Below are positions 52,348-60,512 of a stretch of DNA of 64,000 nucleotides, piece by piece. Under the pieces are notes generated by a model. That model ran no database searches, was not told the DNA's origin, and worked only from the letters and a program-made list of their open reading frames with translations. The translations under genes were made by a program, and so were the position numbers. Position 1 is the stretch's first letter. Each line of letters opens with the position of its first letter. Origin of the DNA: Bradyrhizobium cajani (GTDB lineage: Bacteria > Pseudomonadota > Alphaproteobacteria > Rhizobiales > Xanthobacteraceae); assembly GCF_009759665.1 (NCBI RefSeq), contig NZ_WQNE01000038.1, forward strand, positions 1-64,000, given 5' to 3'.

Positions 52348-53667
52348 ATGGGTGACCTTGGTTTACCAGAGACGCGCTACGCTCTCAGCGGCGACATCAA
52401 CATCGCTTATCAGACGATGGGCACGGGACCTGGCGATATCATCATGGTTCCGGGCCTCGCTTCGCATGTTGAGTTCATGCATGAGCTGCCAGGTTATACT
52501 GAATTTCACCGTCGCCTTTCGACGTTCGCCCGCGTCGTCACTTTTGACAAAAGAGGTCAAGGATTATCGGATCGATTATCCGACGCGCCCTCACTTGAGC
52601 AGCGGATCGACGACGTCCGCGCCATCATGGATACCATCGGTTCCAAGCGAGCAATACTCTTTGGACATTCCGAAGGTTGCCCAATGAGCGCGCTGTTCGC
52701 CGCAACCTACCCCGACCGGGTATCCCACCTGATCCTCTTTGGGGGGTATGCGGTGGCTGCAATGTTGTCGAATGATATGGAGAAGAGAATTGCGGAGCGC
52801 CTGAAGTTTTGGGGCACCGGCGAAATGTTAAAAACACTTTCGCCGAGCCGGGCAACGAACCAGAATGCCATAGATCAGTTTGCCAAATATCAGCGATTGG
52901 CAGCCAGTCCCGGAGCAATCAAGGCAATCTCGTTCTTGAACGCCAAGATCGATGTCAAAGCGATACTTCCAAGCGTGCAAGCTCCAACGCTTGTGCTTCA
53001 TCGCAGAGGCGATGCTTCGATCCCCATCGAGCTTGGCCGCGACCTAGCTGCGCAAATACCGAATGCAAAGCTCATCGAATACCCTGGTCAGGATCATTTT
53101 CACTTTCATGGCGACGTGGAGGCGTTGCTTGGCGACATCGAGGAGTTTGTCACAGGACATCGCGAGAGCTCATGTGCTGATCTTGACCGCGTGCTGGCCA
53201 CCGTGTTGTTCACGGATATTGTCGATTCAACGCGCACCGCTGCCGCGATTGGCGATCAGGCATGGGGGAGAATGCTAGACAGTCATGACAAGTTGGCAAT
53301 TCAAACGGTCCAAAAGTATCGTGGGACTTTGGTCAAGACGACCGGTGATGGAATTGTGGCAACGTTTGATGGACCGGGCCGCGCGGTTCGTTGCGCTTTA
53401 TCACTGGAAGCGGCCTCAAAGCAAATGGGCTTGCCGTTACGTGCAGGTCTCCATACCGGCGAAATCGAAGTTAGAGGTCGGGATATTGGAGGAATAGCCG
53501 TGCACGCCGCAGCTCGCGTCATGGCGCGGTGTCAGGCCAACGAAGTTCTCGTTTCAAGAGTTATCACTGACCTTGTCGCCGGGGCAGGTCTGAAGTTCTC
53601 CGAGCGCGGGTCGCACGAGCTCAAGGGCCTCCCGGGTCGATGGGATCTATTTGCTGCGAGCGCATAG
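52348..53667 (+). CDS. Alpha/beta hydrolase fused to class III nucleotide cyclase
   Basis: 439 residues from the ATG at 52348, chosen because GGGGGAGG lies just upstream. Residues 1-265 form an alpha/beta hydrolase with nucleophile elbow GHSEGC, an acid in HRRGD and His in PGQDHFHFHG. Residues about 275-435 form an adenylate/guanylate cyclase domain with metal-site FTDIVDST, TGDGIVATFDGP and later HAAARVMARC. Such fusions are known in actinobacteria and rhizobia. The hydrolase half may sense or modify a ligand that sets cyclic nucleotide output. No membrane segment is seen. Confidence 0.88.
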   Translation: MGDLGLPETRYALSGDINIAYQTMGTGPGDIIMVPGLASHVEFMHELPGYTEFHRRLSTFARVVTFDKRGQGLSDRLSDAPSLEQRIDDVRAIMDTIGSKRAILFGHSEGCPMSALFAATYPDRVSHLILFGGYAVAAMLSNDMEKRIAERLKFWGTGEMLKTLSPSRATNQNAIDQFAKYQRLAASPGAIKAISFLNAKIDVKAILPSVQAPTLVLHRRGDASIPIELGRDLAAQIPNAKLIEYPGQDHFHFHGDVEALLGDIEEFVTGHRESSCADLDRVLATVLFTDIVDSTRTAAAIGDQAWGRMLDSHDKLAIQTVQKYRGTLVKTTGDGIVATFDGPGRAVRCALSLEAASKQMGLPLRAGLHTGEIEVRGRDIGGIAVHAAARVMARCQANEVLVSRVITDLVAGAGLKFSERGSHELKGLPGRWDLFAASA

Positions 53668-53823
53668 TACATGTCTACAAGTGGCCCATAGCGTCGTCTC
53701 GCCGCTGTGCAACAGGTACATCGGTTGGGGCATAGCGGACCTCGTAAGCCGTCCGCCCGGCAAATTCACGGTCTAGCCGGCTCTGCCGGTCCGAGAGCAT
53801 CGACACGACGCGCTATCGCGTGC

Positions 53824-54790
53824 CTAGCGTACGCCGCCAGCGAGCTGCTCGCGGAAGAACTGCACCACCGTGGCGTTGAACTCGCGGTGAAAGCCTGCCC
53901 TGTCAAATCCCGCCGGCACGTCGGTGCAGATGCGGGGGACGGCCACCGCGAGCTCTGCTGAGCACGGCGCGAGGAACGCAAAGTGTCCGGCCGGCACGAC
54001 GTGGATGTCGGGCTTGCCCGGTAGGCCGTCCGCGACACGCGCCGTGCCCGAACCGTCGCCGACGCCGGGGCCGCCGAACTGCGAGCGCCAGAACTGGAAC
54101 GGCACCTTGACGACGGCGAGGTTCTCCCGCGTCAGGACGCCCGGCGCAGGATCGACGATCACAGCGGTGCGGATACGCACGTCTTGCACTGGGTCAGGCG
54201 GCGTCTCGCCATTGTGAAGCTGTGCGCAAGCGCCGGTCGTTTCCTTGCAGAAGCTGGCGACCCTCGCGAAATCCGGCCTGGTCCCCATCAGCACGAGGCC
54301 GGTAGAGCCGCCGAGCGAGAAGCCGAAGAAGCCGGCTTTGGCCGGATCGATCGCCGCCCTGTCCTTCCAGTCGCGCAGCAGAAAATCGAGTAGGCGTACC
54401 ATGTCCGCGGGACGCGATCCCCAGACGGACAGCGTGTCGCGCCGCGAGGAGTCGCTATAGGTGTCGCCGGGATGGTTGATGGCTGCGACGACGAAGCCGG
54501 CATCGGCCAGCGCCCTCCGCGGTGTCGTGATGCTGGCCGAACCAGCCGCCGCGGCCGTGCGAGAAGATCACCAGCGGGAGCTTCGCCCCCGTGACGGGAC
54601 AATCCTTCACGCCCTTCAGGTCGAAATCAGCACCGACCGAAAGCCTGCCCAGCGCTACGTGCGTCGGCTCTGCTGCGCACGGATACCAGATCGCGCCTGC
54701 GAGTGCGGGATCGGACTCGAGAAGCTGAATGCCCGCGGCCTGCGCAGGCGAGCCAAGACAGCACAGAACGACGGCGAAAGCCCAAAGCAT
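53824..54790 (-). pseudogene. Exported alpha/beta hydrolase (dienelactone/PAF-acetylhydrolase type), frameshifted
   Basis: A signal peptide (MLWAFAVVLCCLGSPAQAAG) begins at 54790. The first part reads to PLVIFSHGRGGWFGQHHDTAE. The continuation, with HPGDTYSD, then FGFSLGGSTGL (nucleophile elbow), VDPAPG and VPAGHFAFLAPC (His), lies in another frame. One extra G in the GGG run near 54512-54517 breaks the gene. Removing it restores a complete protein of about 320 residues. It could be a true pseudogene, a recent mutation or a base-calling error. The intact family hydrolyses esters or lipids in the periplasm. Confidence 0.8.
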
Positions 54791-54932
54791 GCTGCGCAAC
54801 GGAAGTGCCCCTGATTTCGCGCAGGAGTTGAATGAGGAACGATAGCGGAATTGTGGCCTTGCTCGCCGGGCGTGGACACCTTGCCGCCCACGTCGGCGTT
54901 GAGGCAAGGTGCCCGAAAAAAGGGAGGTGAGC

Positions 54933-55622
54933 ATGTCACTGCTCGGCAAGGCCGCCGTCGCGATGTGGTGGAGCGTACGTCCGGAGCAGCGCGCGGAGTT
55001 CGGCGACTGGCACGCGCATGAGCACTTTCCGGAGCGGATGAGTATTCCCGGCTTCCGGCGCGGTTCTCGCTGGACCAGCACCGCGGACGCCGAAGGCTTC
55101 TTCGTGCTGTACGAGCTGGCGCAATATGAGGTGCTCACGTCGAAGGGATATCTCGACCGCCTCAATGCGCCGACGCCATGGTCGGCCAGGATGATGCCGC
55201 ATCATCTCGGCATGGTGCGCAGCCAGTGCCGGGTCGCCGCCAGCTTCGGCAGTGGCGTCGCGATCTCGCTCGCCACCATCAGGCTGTCGCCGGAGACCGG
55301 ACGGGACGCGGAGTTGCAGACGCAGCTCTCGGAGATCCTCGGCGCATTGGCGCAGAAGCCTGGACTGACAGGCGCGCATCTCCTCCTGACCGATACGCCC
55401 CGGACGAGCGCGCCCACGACCGAACAACAGATCCGCGGCAGGGATGGCGCCGCCGACTGGATCGTCCTGCTGTCAGGTTACGATGCTGATGTGGTCGAGG
55501 GTGTGATTGCCGGCCAGCTCTCGACGTCATCGCTTCACGCGGCGGGCGCCCGCGAAGCTTCGACGATCGGCCGCTACAGGCTGGCGTTCACGATGACGCC
55601 ACAGGATGTCGCAGCCGTCTAA
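54933..55622 (+). CDS. Conserved-looking protein, possible alpha-beta barrel
   Basis: 229 residues from the ATG at 54933, with GGGAGG about 6 nt upstream. It starts MSLLGKAAVAMWWSVRPEQRAEFGDWHAHEHFPERMSIPGF. The WHxHEHFxER stretch and two similar halves suggest a dimeric alpha-beta barrel (EthD- or DUF4286-like) arrangement. There is no signal peptide. I cannot name the family with confidence. It runs divergent from the broken hydrolase with a 142-bp gap. Confidence 0.65.
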   Translation: MSLLGKAAVAMWWSVRPEQRAEFGDWHAHEHFPERMSIPGFRRGSRWTSTADAEGFFVLYELAQYEVLTSKGYLDRLNAPTPWSARMMPHHLGMVRSQCRVAASFGSGVAISLATIRLSPETGRDAELQTQLSEILGALAQKPGLTGAHLLLTDTPRTSAPTTEQQIRGRDGAADWIVLLSGYDADVVEGVIAGQLSTSSLHAAGAREASTIGRYRLAFTMTPQDVAAV

Positions 55623-55672
55623 AGCACGATGAGATTGGGATGAATCGTCATCGCGCTTGAGGTTGTTGTTTG

Positions 55673-55741
55673 AGCATGATCTCCGCGCAATCCGCGGTTG
55701 TCGCGAGGGAAAACCGCTGCGCACTCTTCCGGATCATGCTT
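55673..55741. repeat. Extragenic palindrome, GCATGATCCGGAAA-like
   Basis: GAGCATGATC at the left and GGATCATGCT at the right frame a GGAAAACCGCT core. It resembles the common rhizobial repeat containing CATGATCCGGAAAA. It lies in the 254-bp gap before the SRPBCC gene. Confidence 0.65.
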
Positions 55742-55876
55742 TGGCAACTCGCCCAGAGAGGCCGGCAACAAAAAATTCGAGATGCCGTGTCGGATCGGCA
55801 GCTTCCCGGTCGTCCTCGTGACATGAATGGGCCATAGACGCTGGCGTCGGGCCCATCAATCACCGAGGATAATCAC

Positions 55877-56320
55877 ATGCCCAGCACGATCCGCCTGCAC
55901 CGCGTTCTCGCCACCAGCCCGGAGAAAGTCTATCGCGCCTTCCTGGAGGCCGATGCGCTGGCGAAATGGCTTCCGCCGAACGGCTTTACCTGCACCGTGC
56001 ATCATTCCGAGCCGAAGGTCGGCGGCACGTTCAAGATGTCGTTCCGGAACTTCACGACGGGCAACAGCCATTCGTTCGGCGGCGAATATCTCGAGCTCGT
56101 CCCGGGCGAACGTCTCCGCTACACCGACAAGTTCGACGATCCCAATCTGCCAGGCCTGATCGAGGTGACCGTGATCCTGAAGAAGGTCTCGGTCGGCACC
56201 GAGGTCGACATCACGCAGGCCGGCATCCCCGACGTCATCCCGCCGGAGGCCTGCTATCTCGGCTGGCAGGAATCGCTGCGGAATCTGGCGAAGCTCGTCG
56301 AGCCGGAGATCAATCAATAG
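55877..56320 (+). CDS. SRPBCC/AHSA1-family protein
   Basis: 147 residues of the START-like AHSA1 group. The order LHRVLATSPEKVYRAFLEADALAKWLPP, VGGTFKMSFRNF, GEYLELVPGERLRYTDKF and C-terminal GWQESLRNLAKLVEPE is typical. It binds hydrophobic ligands or acts as an Hsp90 co-chaperone-like domain. The exact role is unknown. It appears monocistronic. Confidence 0.85.
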   Translation: MPSTIRLHRVLATSPEKVYRAFLEADALAKWLPPNGFTCTVHHSEPKVGGTFKMSFRNFTTGNSHSFGGEYLELVPGERLRYTDKFDDPNLPGLIEVTVILKKVSVGTEVDITQAGIPDVIPPEACYLGWQESLRNLAKLVEPEINQ

Positions 56321-56413
56321 CCTAAAGCAGGATCACACCATCAGATGTGATCCGCGTGAAAGGGAGCATCCGCGGGTCGATCGGTTCGATCGTATGCGCG
56401 GATCTACCCGCAT

Positions 56414-56470
56414 CGTCATTGCGAGCCACCGGGTCCGCGCGAAGCGCGGCCCCGGTGGCTCGCAATGACG
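56414..56470. repeat. Extragenic inverted repeat, CATTGCGAGCCACCGGGT type
   Basis: CGTCATTGCGAGCCACCGGG at 56414-56433 pairs with its exact reverse complement at 56451-56470 around a GC-rich centre. It shares the CGTCATTGCGAG end with the elements at 9863 and 21901, so these are probably related. Confidence 0.85.
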
Positions 56471-56582
56471 GAGAATCAGGAACTGTCCGAGATGACAACT
56501 CAGTTCGAGCCCGTAGAGGCCTGCACAGCCCAATCGAATTGCGGGAGCCAGCGAGGCAGATACGACTGATCCTGAACGTCTG

Positions 56583-57911
56583 TTACGCGCCCTTCTGCTC
56601 GCGCCCGCCGCCTGCGGTCCAGCGGTCGGGATCGGGACTGTGTCCGATCAGCGCGAGCCCATAGGCGATCGACTCGAACTGGTCGCCCGACATCAGCCGC
56701 TCGTTGCCGAACCGTTCGGCGAACAGTTTTCGGACGGCGGGCACGAAGGAGGTGCCGCCGGTCAGGAACACCTTCTCCACCTCGCGCGCGGGGATGCCGG
56801 CCTCGCCCATCACCTTGTCGACGGTGGCGCCCAGCCGGGCGATGTCGTCGGCGATCCAGGCTTCGAAATTCTTCCGCGTGATTGTCGAGCCGATATCGAC
56901 CCCGCCGCCCTTGAAGCGGAACTCCACCTGGTCCTGCGCCGACAGCGCCACCTTGGCGTCGGACACCGCGCGGTATAGCGAGAACCCGAGGTCGAGATCG
57001 ACGATGGTGATGAAATCCTCCAGCAGCTCCGGCTTCAGCGCGGTGCGCGCAAGCTCGCGAAGCTCACGCAGGTCGCCGTTGCTCTTCATCATCGCCAGCT
57101 GATGCCAGCGCGCGAGATTGGTGTAATGGCCACTGGGGACCGGCAGCACCTTGTCGAACGAGCGGAAGCTGGAGCCCTTGCCGAGCCGCGGCGAGACGAC
57201 GTGGTCGACGATGCGATAGTCGAAGGTGTCGCCGGCGATGCCGATGCCGGCGTGGCCGAGCGGCTCGGCGCGAAGGCTGCCGCCTGAGCGGGAGAAGCGC
57301 ATCACGGAGAAATCGCTGGTGCCGCCGCCGAAATCCGCGACCAGCACGGTCGCATCGCGCTCCAACCGGCGGGCGAAGGAGAACGCCGCGCCCACGGGCT
57401 CATAGACATAGCGGGCGTGGCCGGCGCCGAGGCGCTCGAACGCGGCCCGGTAGCGCTGCATCGCCAGCGCCTCGTCGGGATTGCCACCGGCGAAACGCAC
57501 GGGCCGGCCGACCGTGATGTTGGCCGCCTCGAAGCCGAATTTGTCGCCGCCATGGCGCGCCAGCGTCCGCAGGAACGCCGCCAGAATGTCCTCGAACTTG
57601 TAGCGCTGCCGGAACACCTGGGTGGTGTTGAAGCTGCTGCTCGCTGCAAACGTCTTGAACGACTGGAGGAAGCGGTAGACATGGCGCCCCTCGAGAAACT
57701 GCTCGATCGCCCACGGGCCGCCCTCGGCCTGCGCGCCGGCGCCCGGCCGGTCCTCCCAGAAGCACAGGGCCGACACATAGACGCTGTGGCGCTGACCGCC
57801 GTGGTCGAAGCGGATGGCCTCGACCCGGCGGTCGTCCGCCGCGAGGGCCACTACCGTATTGCTGGTCCCAAAATCGATGCCGATCGAGACGGCGGGCGGG
57901 GCGCTCGACAT
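56583..57911 (-). CDS. Hsp70-like protein (YegD type)
   Basis: 442 residues from the ATG at 57911. The actin/Hsp70 ATPase domain is complete: phosphate 1 motif IGIDFGTSNTVVAL, ADFGGGTSDFSVMRF, and adenosine motif VFLTGGTSFVPAVRKLF. Only a short tail follows, with no DnaK substrate-binding domain, the layout of E. coli YegD. It probably acts as an ATP-dependent chaperone-like switch, with client unknown. Confidence 0.88.
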   Translation of the reverse strand: MSSAPPAVSIGIDFGTSNTVVALAADDRRVEAIRFDHGGQRHSVYVSALCFWEDRPGAGAQAEGGPWAIEQFLEGRHVYRFLQSFKTFAASSSFNTTQVFRQRYKFEDILAAFLRTLARHGGDKFGFEAANITVGRPVRFAGGNPDEALAMQRYRAAFERLGAGHARYVYEPVGAAFSFARRLERDATVLVADFGGGTSDFSVMRFSRSGGSLRAEPLGHAGIGIAGDTFDYRIVDHVVSPRLGKGSSFRSFDKVLPVPSGHYTNLARWHQLAMMKSNGDLRELRELARTALKPELLEDFITIVDLDLGFSLYRAVSDAKVALSAQDQVEFRFKGGGVDIGSTITRKNFEAWIADDIARLGATVDKVMGEAGIPAREVEKVFLTGGTSFVPAVRKLFAERFGNERLMSGDQFESIAYGLALIGHSPDPDRWTAGGGREQKGA

Positions 57912-58159
57912 GAAGCACTCTGACAGTTTGATTGGAAAAGGGGGCGGACCACTAGCGGCTTTGCATGGCCGTGCCAAGGCCCCGTCCGTTGCAGTGCGGC
58001 GGGAAATTGGCGCCTGTCGTTGCACGATCCGCTTCGGGCCGGACAATTTGCCCCGCTTTTCGCGCCTTTGGCGCTGGAAGGGGCCTCCGTCCGCAAGGTC
58101 CCGGCAACTTTATGTCCGAAAACACCCCCGTTTACTCGGCATTATGCTGCAATGCGAGA

Positions 58160-58181
58160 GTTTGCATGCTGCTATGCAAAC
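58160..58181. promoter_or_regulatory. Palindrome upstream of the 45-residue protein gene
   Basis: GTTTGCAT-gctgct-ATGCAAAC: perfect 8-bp arms with a 6-nt spacer, 15 bp ahead of operator site C. The right end GCAAACAAG recurs at 58599-58607 beside site F, so a second regulator may act at both places. Confidence 0.55.
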
Positions 58182-58195
58182 AAGCGGATGGACAG

Positions 58196-58212
58196 TGGCA
58201 TCTGGTATACAT
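58196..58212. promoter_or_regulatory. Operator site C, GntR-type dyad (near match)
   Basis: TGGCATCTGGTATACAT: left arm and centre match sites A and B, while the last two positions differ from CCA. It ends 55 bp before the start codon at 58268, the same spacing as site B to gntR. Confidence 0.6.
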
Positions 58213-58267
58213 AGATTGCCCTCGAAATGAGACAGCAATACTGACTGTCTCGAGAAAGGGATTTCCG

Positions 58268-58405
58268 ATGTCCAAGACCGCTTCCGTCGCTCTCGCCCCC
58301 TCCTCCTCGCTGTTCGCCCGCCTGATGGCCGCGATCGACAGCTTTCTGATGGCGAGCGCCGAGATCTCGAATCACAACGGCGACCTGCCGCGTTTCGGCC
58401 TGTAA
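58268..58405 (+). CDS. 45-residue protein, unknown function
   Basis: 45 residues. A short polar start, an amphipathic/hydrophobic helix (SLFARLMAAIDSFLMASAEI) and the end NHNGDLPRFGL. GAAAGGGA lies upstream of the ATG at a suitable distance. The C-terminal NGDLPRFGL style recalls small Bradyrhizobium proteins of unknown role. It has its own promoter region with operator site C and its own terminator, so it is a discrete transcription unit within the oxalate-linked genes. Confidence 0.65.
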   Translation: MSKTASVALAPSSSLFARLMAAIDSFLMASAEISNHNGDLPRFGL

Positions 58406-58469
58406 GAAAGCCTTGTCCGCCCGGCCGACCGGGCCGGCTGGCAATCCCGCAGACTTCAGGTTTGAGCAA

Positions 58470-58500
58470 ATGGCCCCGCATGTCGGGGCCATTTTCTTTT
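58470..58500 (+). terminator. Rho-independent terminator of the 45-residue protein gene
   Basis: ATGGCCCCG-catg-CGGGGCCAT-type stem followed by TTTTCTTTT, 65 bp past the stop codon. Confidence 0.88.
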
Positions 58501-58565
58501 GCGGCCTCGCCGCGTTCGCGAAAACGACTGCGACGATTGGTCCGGACCCAGCCCTGCCGATCCGA

Positions 58566-58606
58566 TTGTTTGTCTACTGGCATCTCGCATACCATCGGGC
58601 AAACAA
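58566..58606. promoter_or_regulatory. Operator site F inside a 41-bp nested dyad
   Basis: The core TGGCATCTCGCATACCA (58578-58594) matches the TGGCAT-N5-ATRCCA dyad. It is flanked at exactly 5 nt on each side by TTGTTTG (58566-58572) and its complement CAAACAA (58600-58606), so the whole element is symmetric about 58586. It lies upstream of the second tripartite transporter operon. Confidence 0.65.
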
Positions 58607-58880
58607 GAAGGATTGCACAACCAAAGGTGTAAGGCGGGGATGCGTAACGTAGGGCGCGAGCGGTTGAGGGCAAGACATGCTTTGCCGCGGTTCCCTTGGT
58701 GGAGCCTTAGCCCAAAGGAGCGGATGCCCCGCCTTGTCCCCGCTCATAGAATTTCGATTGGCAGGACACTGCACTGGGTGATCGCCCTCCAAGAAGGCTG
58801 ACCCCAGTCATGTGAATCAGGATGGGCTGACGCAACCGGCAAAGAACGGTGTGTTCAAGGACTCGACAGGGAGAGAAGCA

Positions 58881-59891
58881 ATGAAGCCATTCGTTCTGAA
58901 GGCCGCCTTGGCGGCCGTCGCGGCGTTGTGCGCCAGCAGCACCGCAAGCCGTGCTGCCTGGGAGCCGGTTCGTCCGGTCGAATTCATCGTGCCGGCGGGC
59001 ACCGGCGGCGGCGCCGACCAGATGGCCCGCACCATCCAGGGCATCGTCACCAAGCACAATCTCATGAAGCAGCCGCTGGTCGTCATCAACAAGGCGGGCG
59101 GTGCAGGTGGCGAAGGCTTCCTCGACGTGAAGACGTCGTCGGGCAATCCGCACAAGATCATCATCACGCTCTCGAACCTGTTCACGACGCCGCTGGCGAC
59201 GGGGATTCCGTTCAACTGGAAGGACCTCACTCCCGTCGCGATGCTGGCGCTCGATGAATTCGTGCTCTGGGTGAACGCCGAGAAGCCGTACAACACCGTC
59301 AAGGACTACGTCGACGCCGCGAAAAAGGCACCGAGCGGGTCATTCAAGATGGGCGGCACCGGCTCCAAGCAGGAAGACCAGATCATCACGGTCGGCATCG
59401 AGAAGGCGATCGATGCAAAGTTCACCTACATCCCCTACAAGGGCGGCGGCGAAGTCGCCGTTCAGCTCGTCGGCAATCACGTCGATTCGACCGTCAACAA
59501 TCCGATCGAGGCGGTCGCGCAATGGCGCGGCGGCAAGCTCCGCCCGCTCTGCGTCTTCGACGCCCAGCCGATGGCCTATGACGAGCCGATCGCCGACGGC
59601 AAGGCCTGGAAGGATATTCCGACCTGCAAGTCGCAGGGCCTCGCGATGGAATATCTCATGCTGCGCGGCATCTTCATGTCGCCCAAAGCCACGAAGGATC
59701 AGATCGAATACTACGTCGAGCTGTTCAAGAAGGTCCGCGCCACGCCGGAATGGCAGGATTTCATGAAGAGCGGCGCCTTCAACACGACCTTCCTGGCTGG
59801 CGCCGACTACGCCAAGTGGGTCGAGGCCGAAGAGAAGCGCCACGAAGGCTTGATGAAGGATGCCGGCTTCCTCGCATCGGGGAATAATTGA
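58881..59891 (+). CDS. Tripartite transporter periplasmic binding protein, second system
   Basis: Bug/TctC-family protein, 336 residues from the ATG at 58881 (GGGAGAGAAG just upstream). The signal peptide ends near ASRAA (about 26). VEFIVPAGTGGGADQMARTIQ and VINKAGGAGGEGFLDVK carry the family loops, with FTYIPYKGGGEVAVQLVGNHV later. It differs markedly from the first TctC in the window. Its position between oxc-frc and the OxlT-like gene, and operator site F upstream, suggest an oxalate- or formate-related carboxylate. That is inferred. Confidence 0.9.
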   Translation: MKPFVLKAALAAVAALCASSTASRAAWEPVRPVEFIVPAGTGGGADQMARTIQGIVTKHNLMKQPLVVINKAGGAGGEGFLDVKTSSGNPHKIIITLSNLFTTPLATGIPFNWKDLTPVAMLALDEFVLWVNAEKPYNTVKDYVDAAKKAPSGSFKMGGTGSKQEDQIITVGIEKAIDAKFTYIPYKGGGEVAVQLVGNHVDSTVNNPIEAVAQWRGGKLRPLCVFDAQPMAYDEPIADGKAWKDIPTCKSQGLAMEYLMLRGIFMSPKATKDQIEYYVELFKKVRATPEWQDFMKSGAFNTTFLAGADYAKWVEAEEKRHEGLMKDAGFLASGNN

Positions 59892-59971
59892 ACCGCGACA
59901 TCGACGGCGGCTGAGGACGCTGGTCGTCCTCTCGCCTGCCGCGAAAGACTGCGATTCCACCTGGAGGGCCC

Positions 59972-60469
59972 ATGACTGAACAATCCGGATCCGAATCTGG
60001 GCCGGCACACAAGACGCTGGAAATCGGCATGGCGCTGTTGATCGGCGCCTTCGGCCTGGTCGTGATCTTCGGCAGCCTGAAGGCCGGCATCAACTGGGGC
60101 GCGGAGGGCCCGCGTGCCGGCTTCTTCCCCTTCTATGTCGGCGCCGCCATCGTCGGCGCTAGCGCCATCAATCTCTGGAGCGCGCAGCGCGGCGACGATG
60201 GCCGGCTGTTCGCATCATGGGGACAGCTTCGCCAAGTCATGAGCGTCGTCGTGCCCACCGCGATCTATGTCGGCTCGATGCCGTTCATCGGCCTCTACGT
60301 CGCATCGATGGTGTTCATCGCCTGGTTCATGCGCTGGCTCGGCGGCTATCGCTGGCTGACGGTGATCGCAGTGGCGGTCGGCATGCCGGTCCTGACCTAT
60401 CTCGTTTTCGAGCGCTGGTTCCTGGTCCCGCTTCCCAAGGGGCCGTTCGAGGAATGGCTCGGCCTGTAA
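59972..60469 (+). CDS. Tripartite transporter small membrane subunit, second system
   Basis: TctB-like, 165 residues with four hydrophobic segments and a GPRAGFFPFYVGAAIVGASAI stretch near the first loop, typical of TctB. GGAGG precedes the ATG. It lies 80 bp after the binding protein and 43 bp before the large subunit. Confidence 0.88.
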   Translation: MTEQSGSESGPAHKTLEIGMALLIGAFGLVVIFGSLKAGINWGAEGPRAGFFPFYVGAAIVGASAINLWSAQRGDDGRLFASWGQLRQVMSVVVPTAIYVGSMPFIGLYVASMVFIAWFMRWLGGYRWLTVIAVAVGMPVLTYLVFERWFLVPLPKGPFEEWLGL

Positions 60470-60512
60470 GAACCCGCGCACTTATCCAATTTCTGCTGCA
60501 GGACGTATTGAT

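Larger units (their letters stand above)
58406..58880. other. Gene-free region ahead of second tripartite transporter
   Basis: No credible gene. It holds the terminator at 58470-58500, operator site F with its nested dyad (58566-58606) and, further on, about 270 bp of leader to the binding-protein gene with no feature I can name. Confidence 0.7.
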
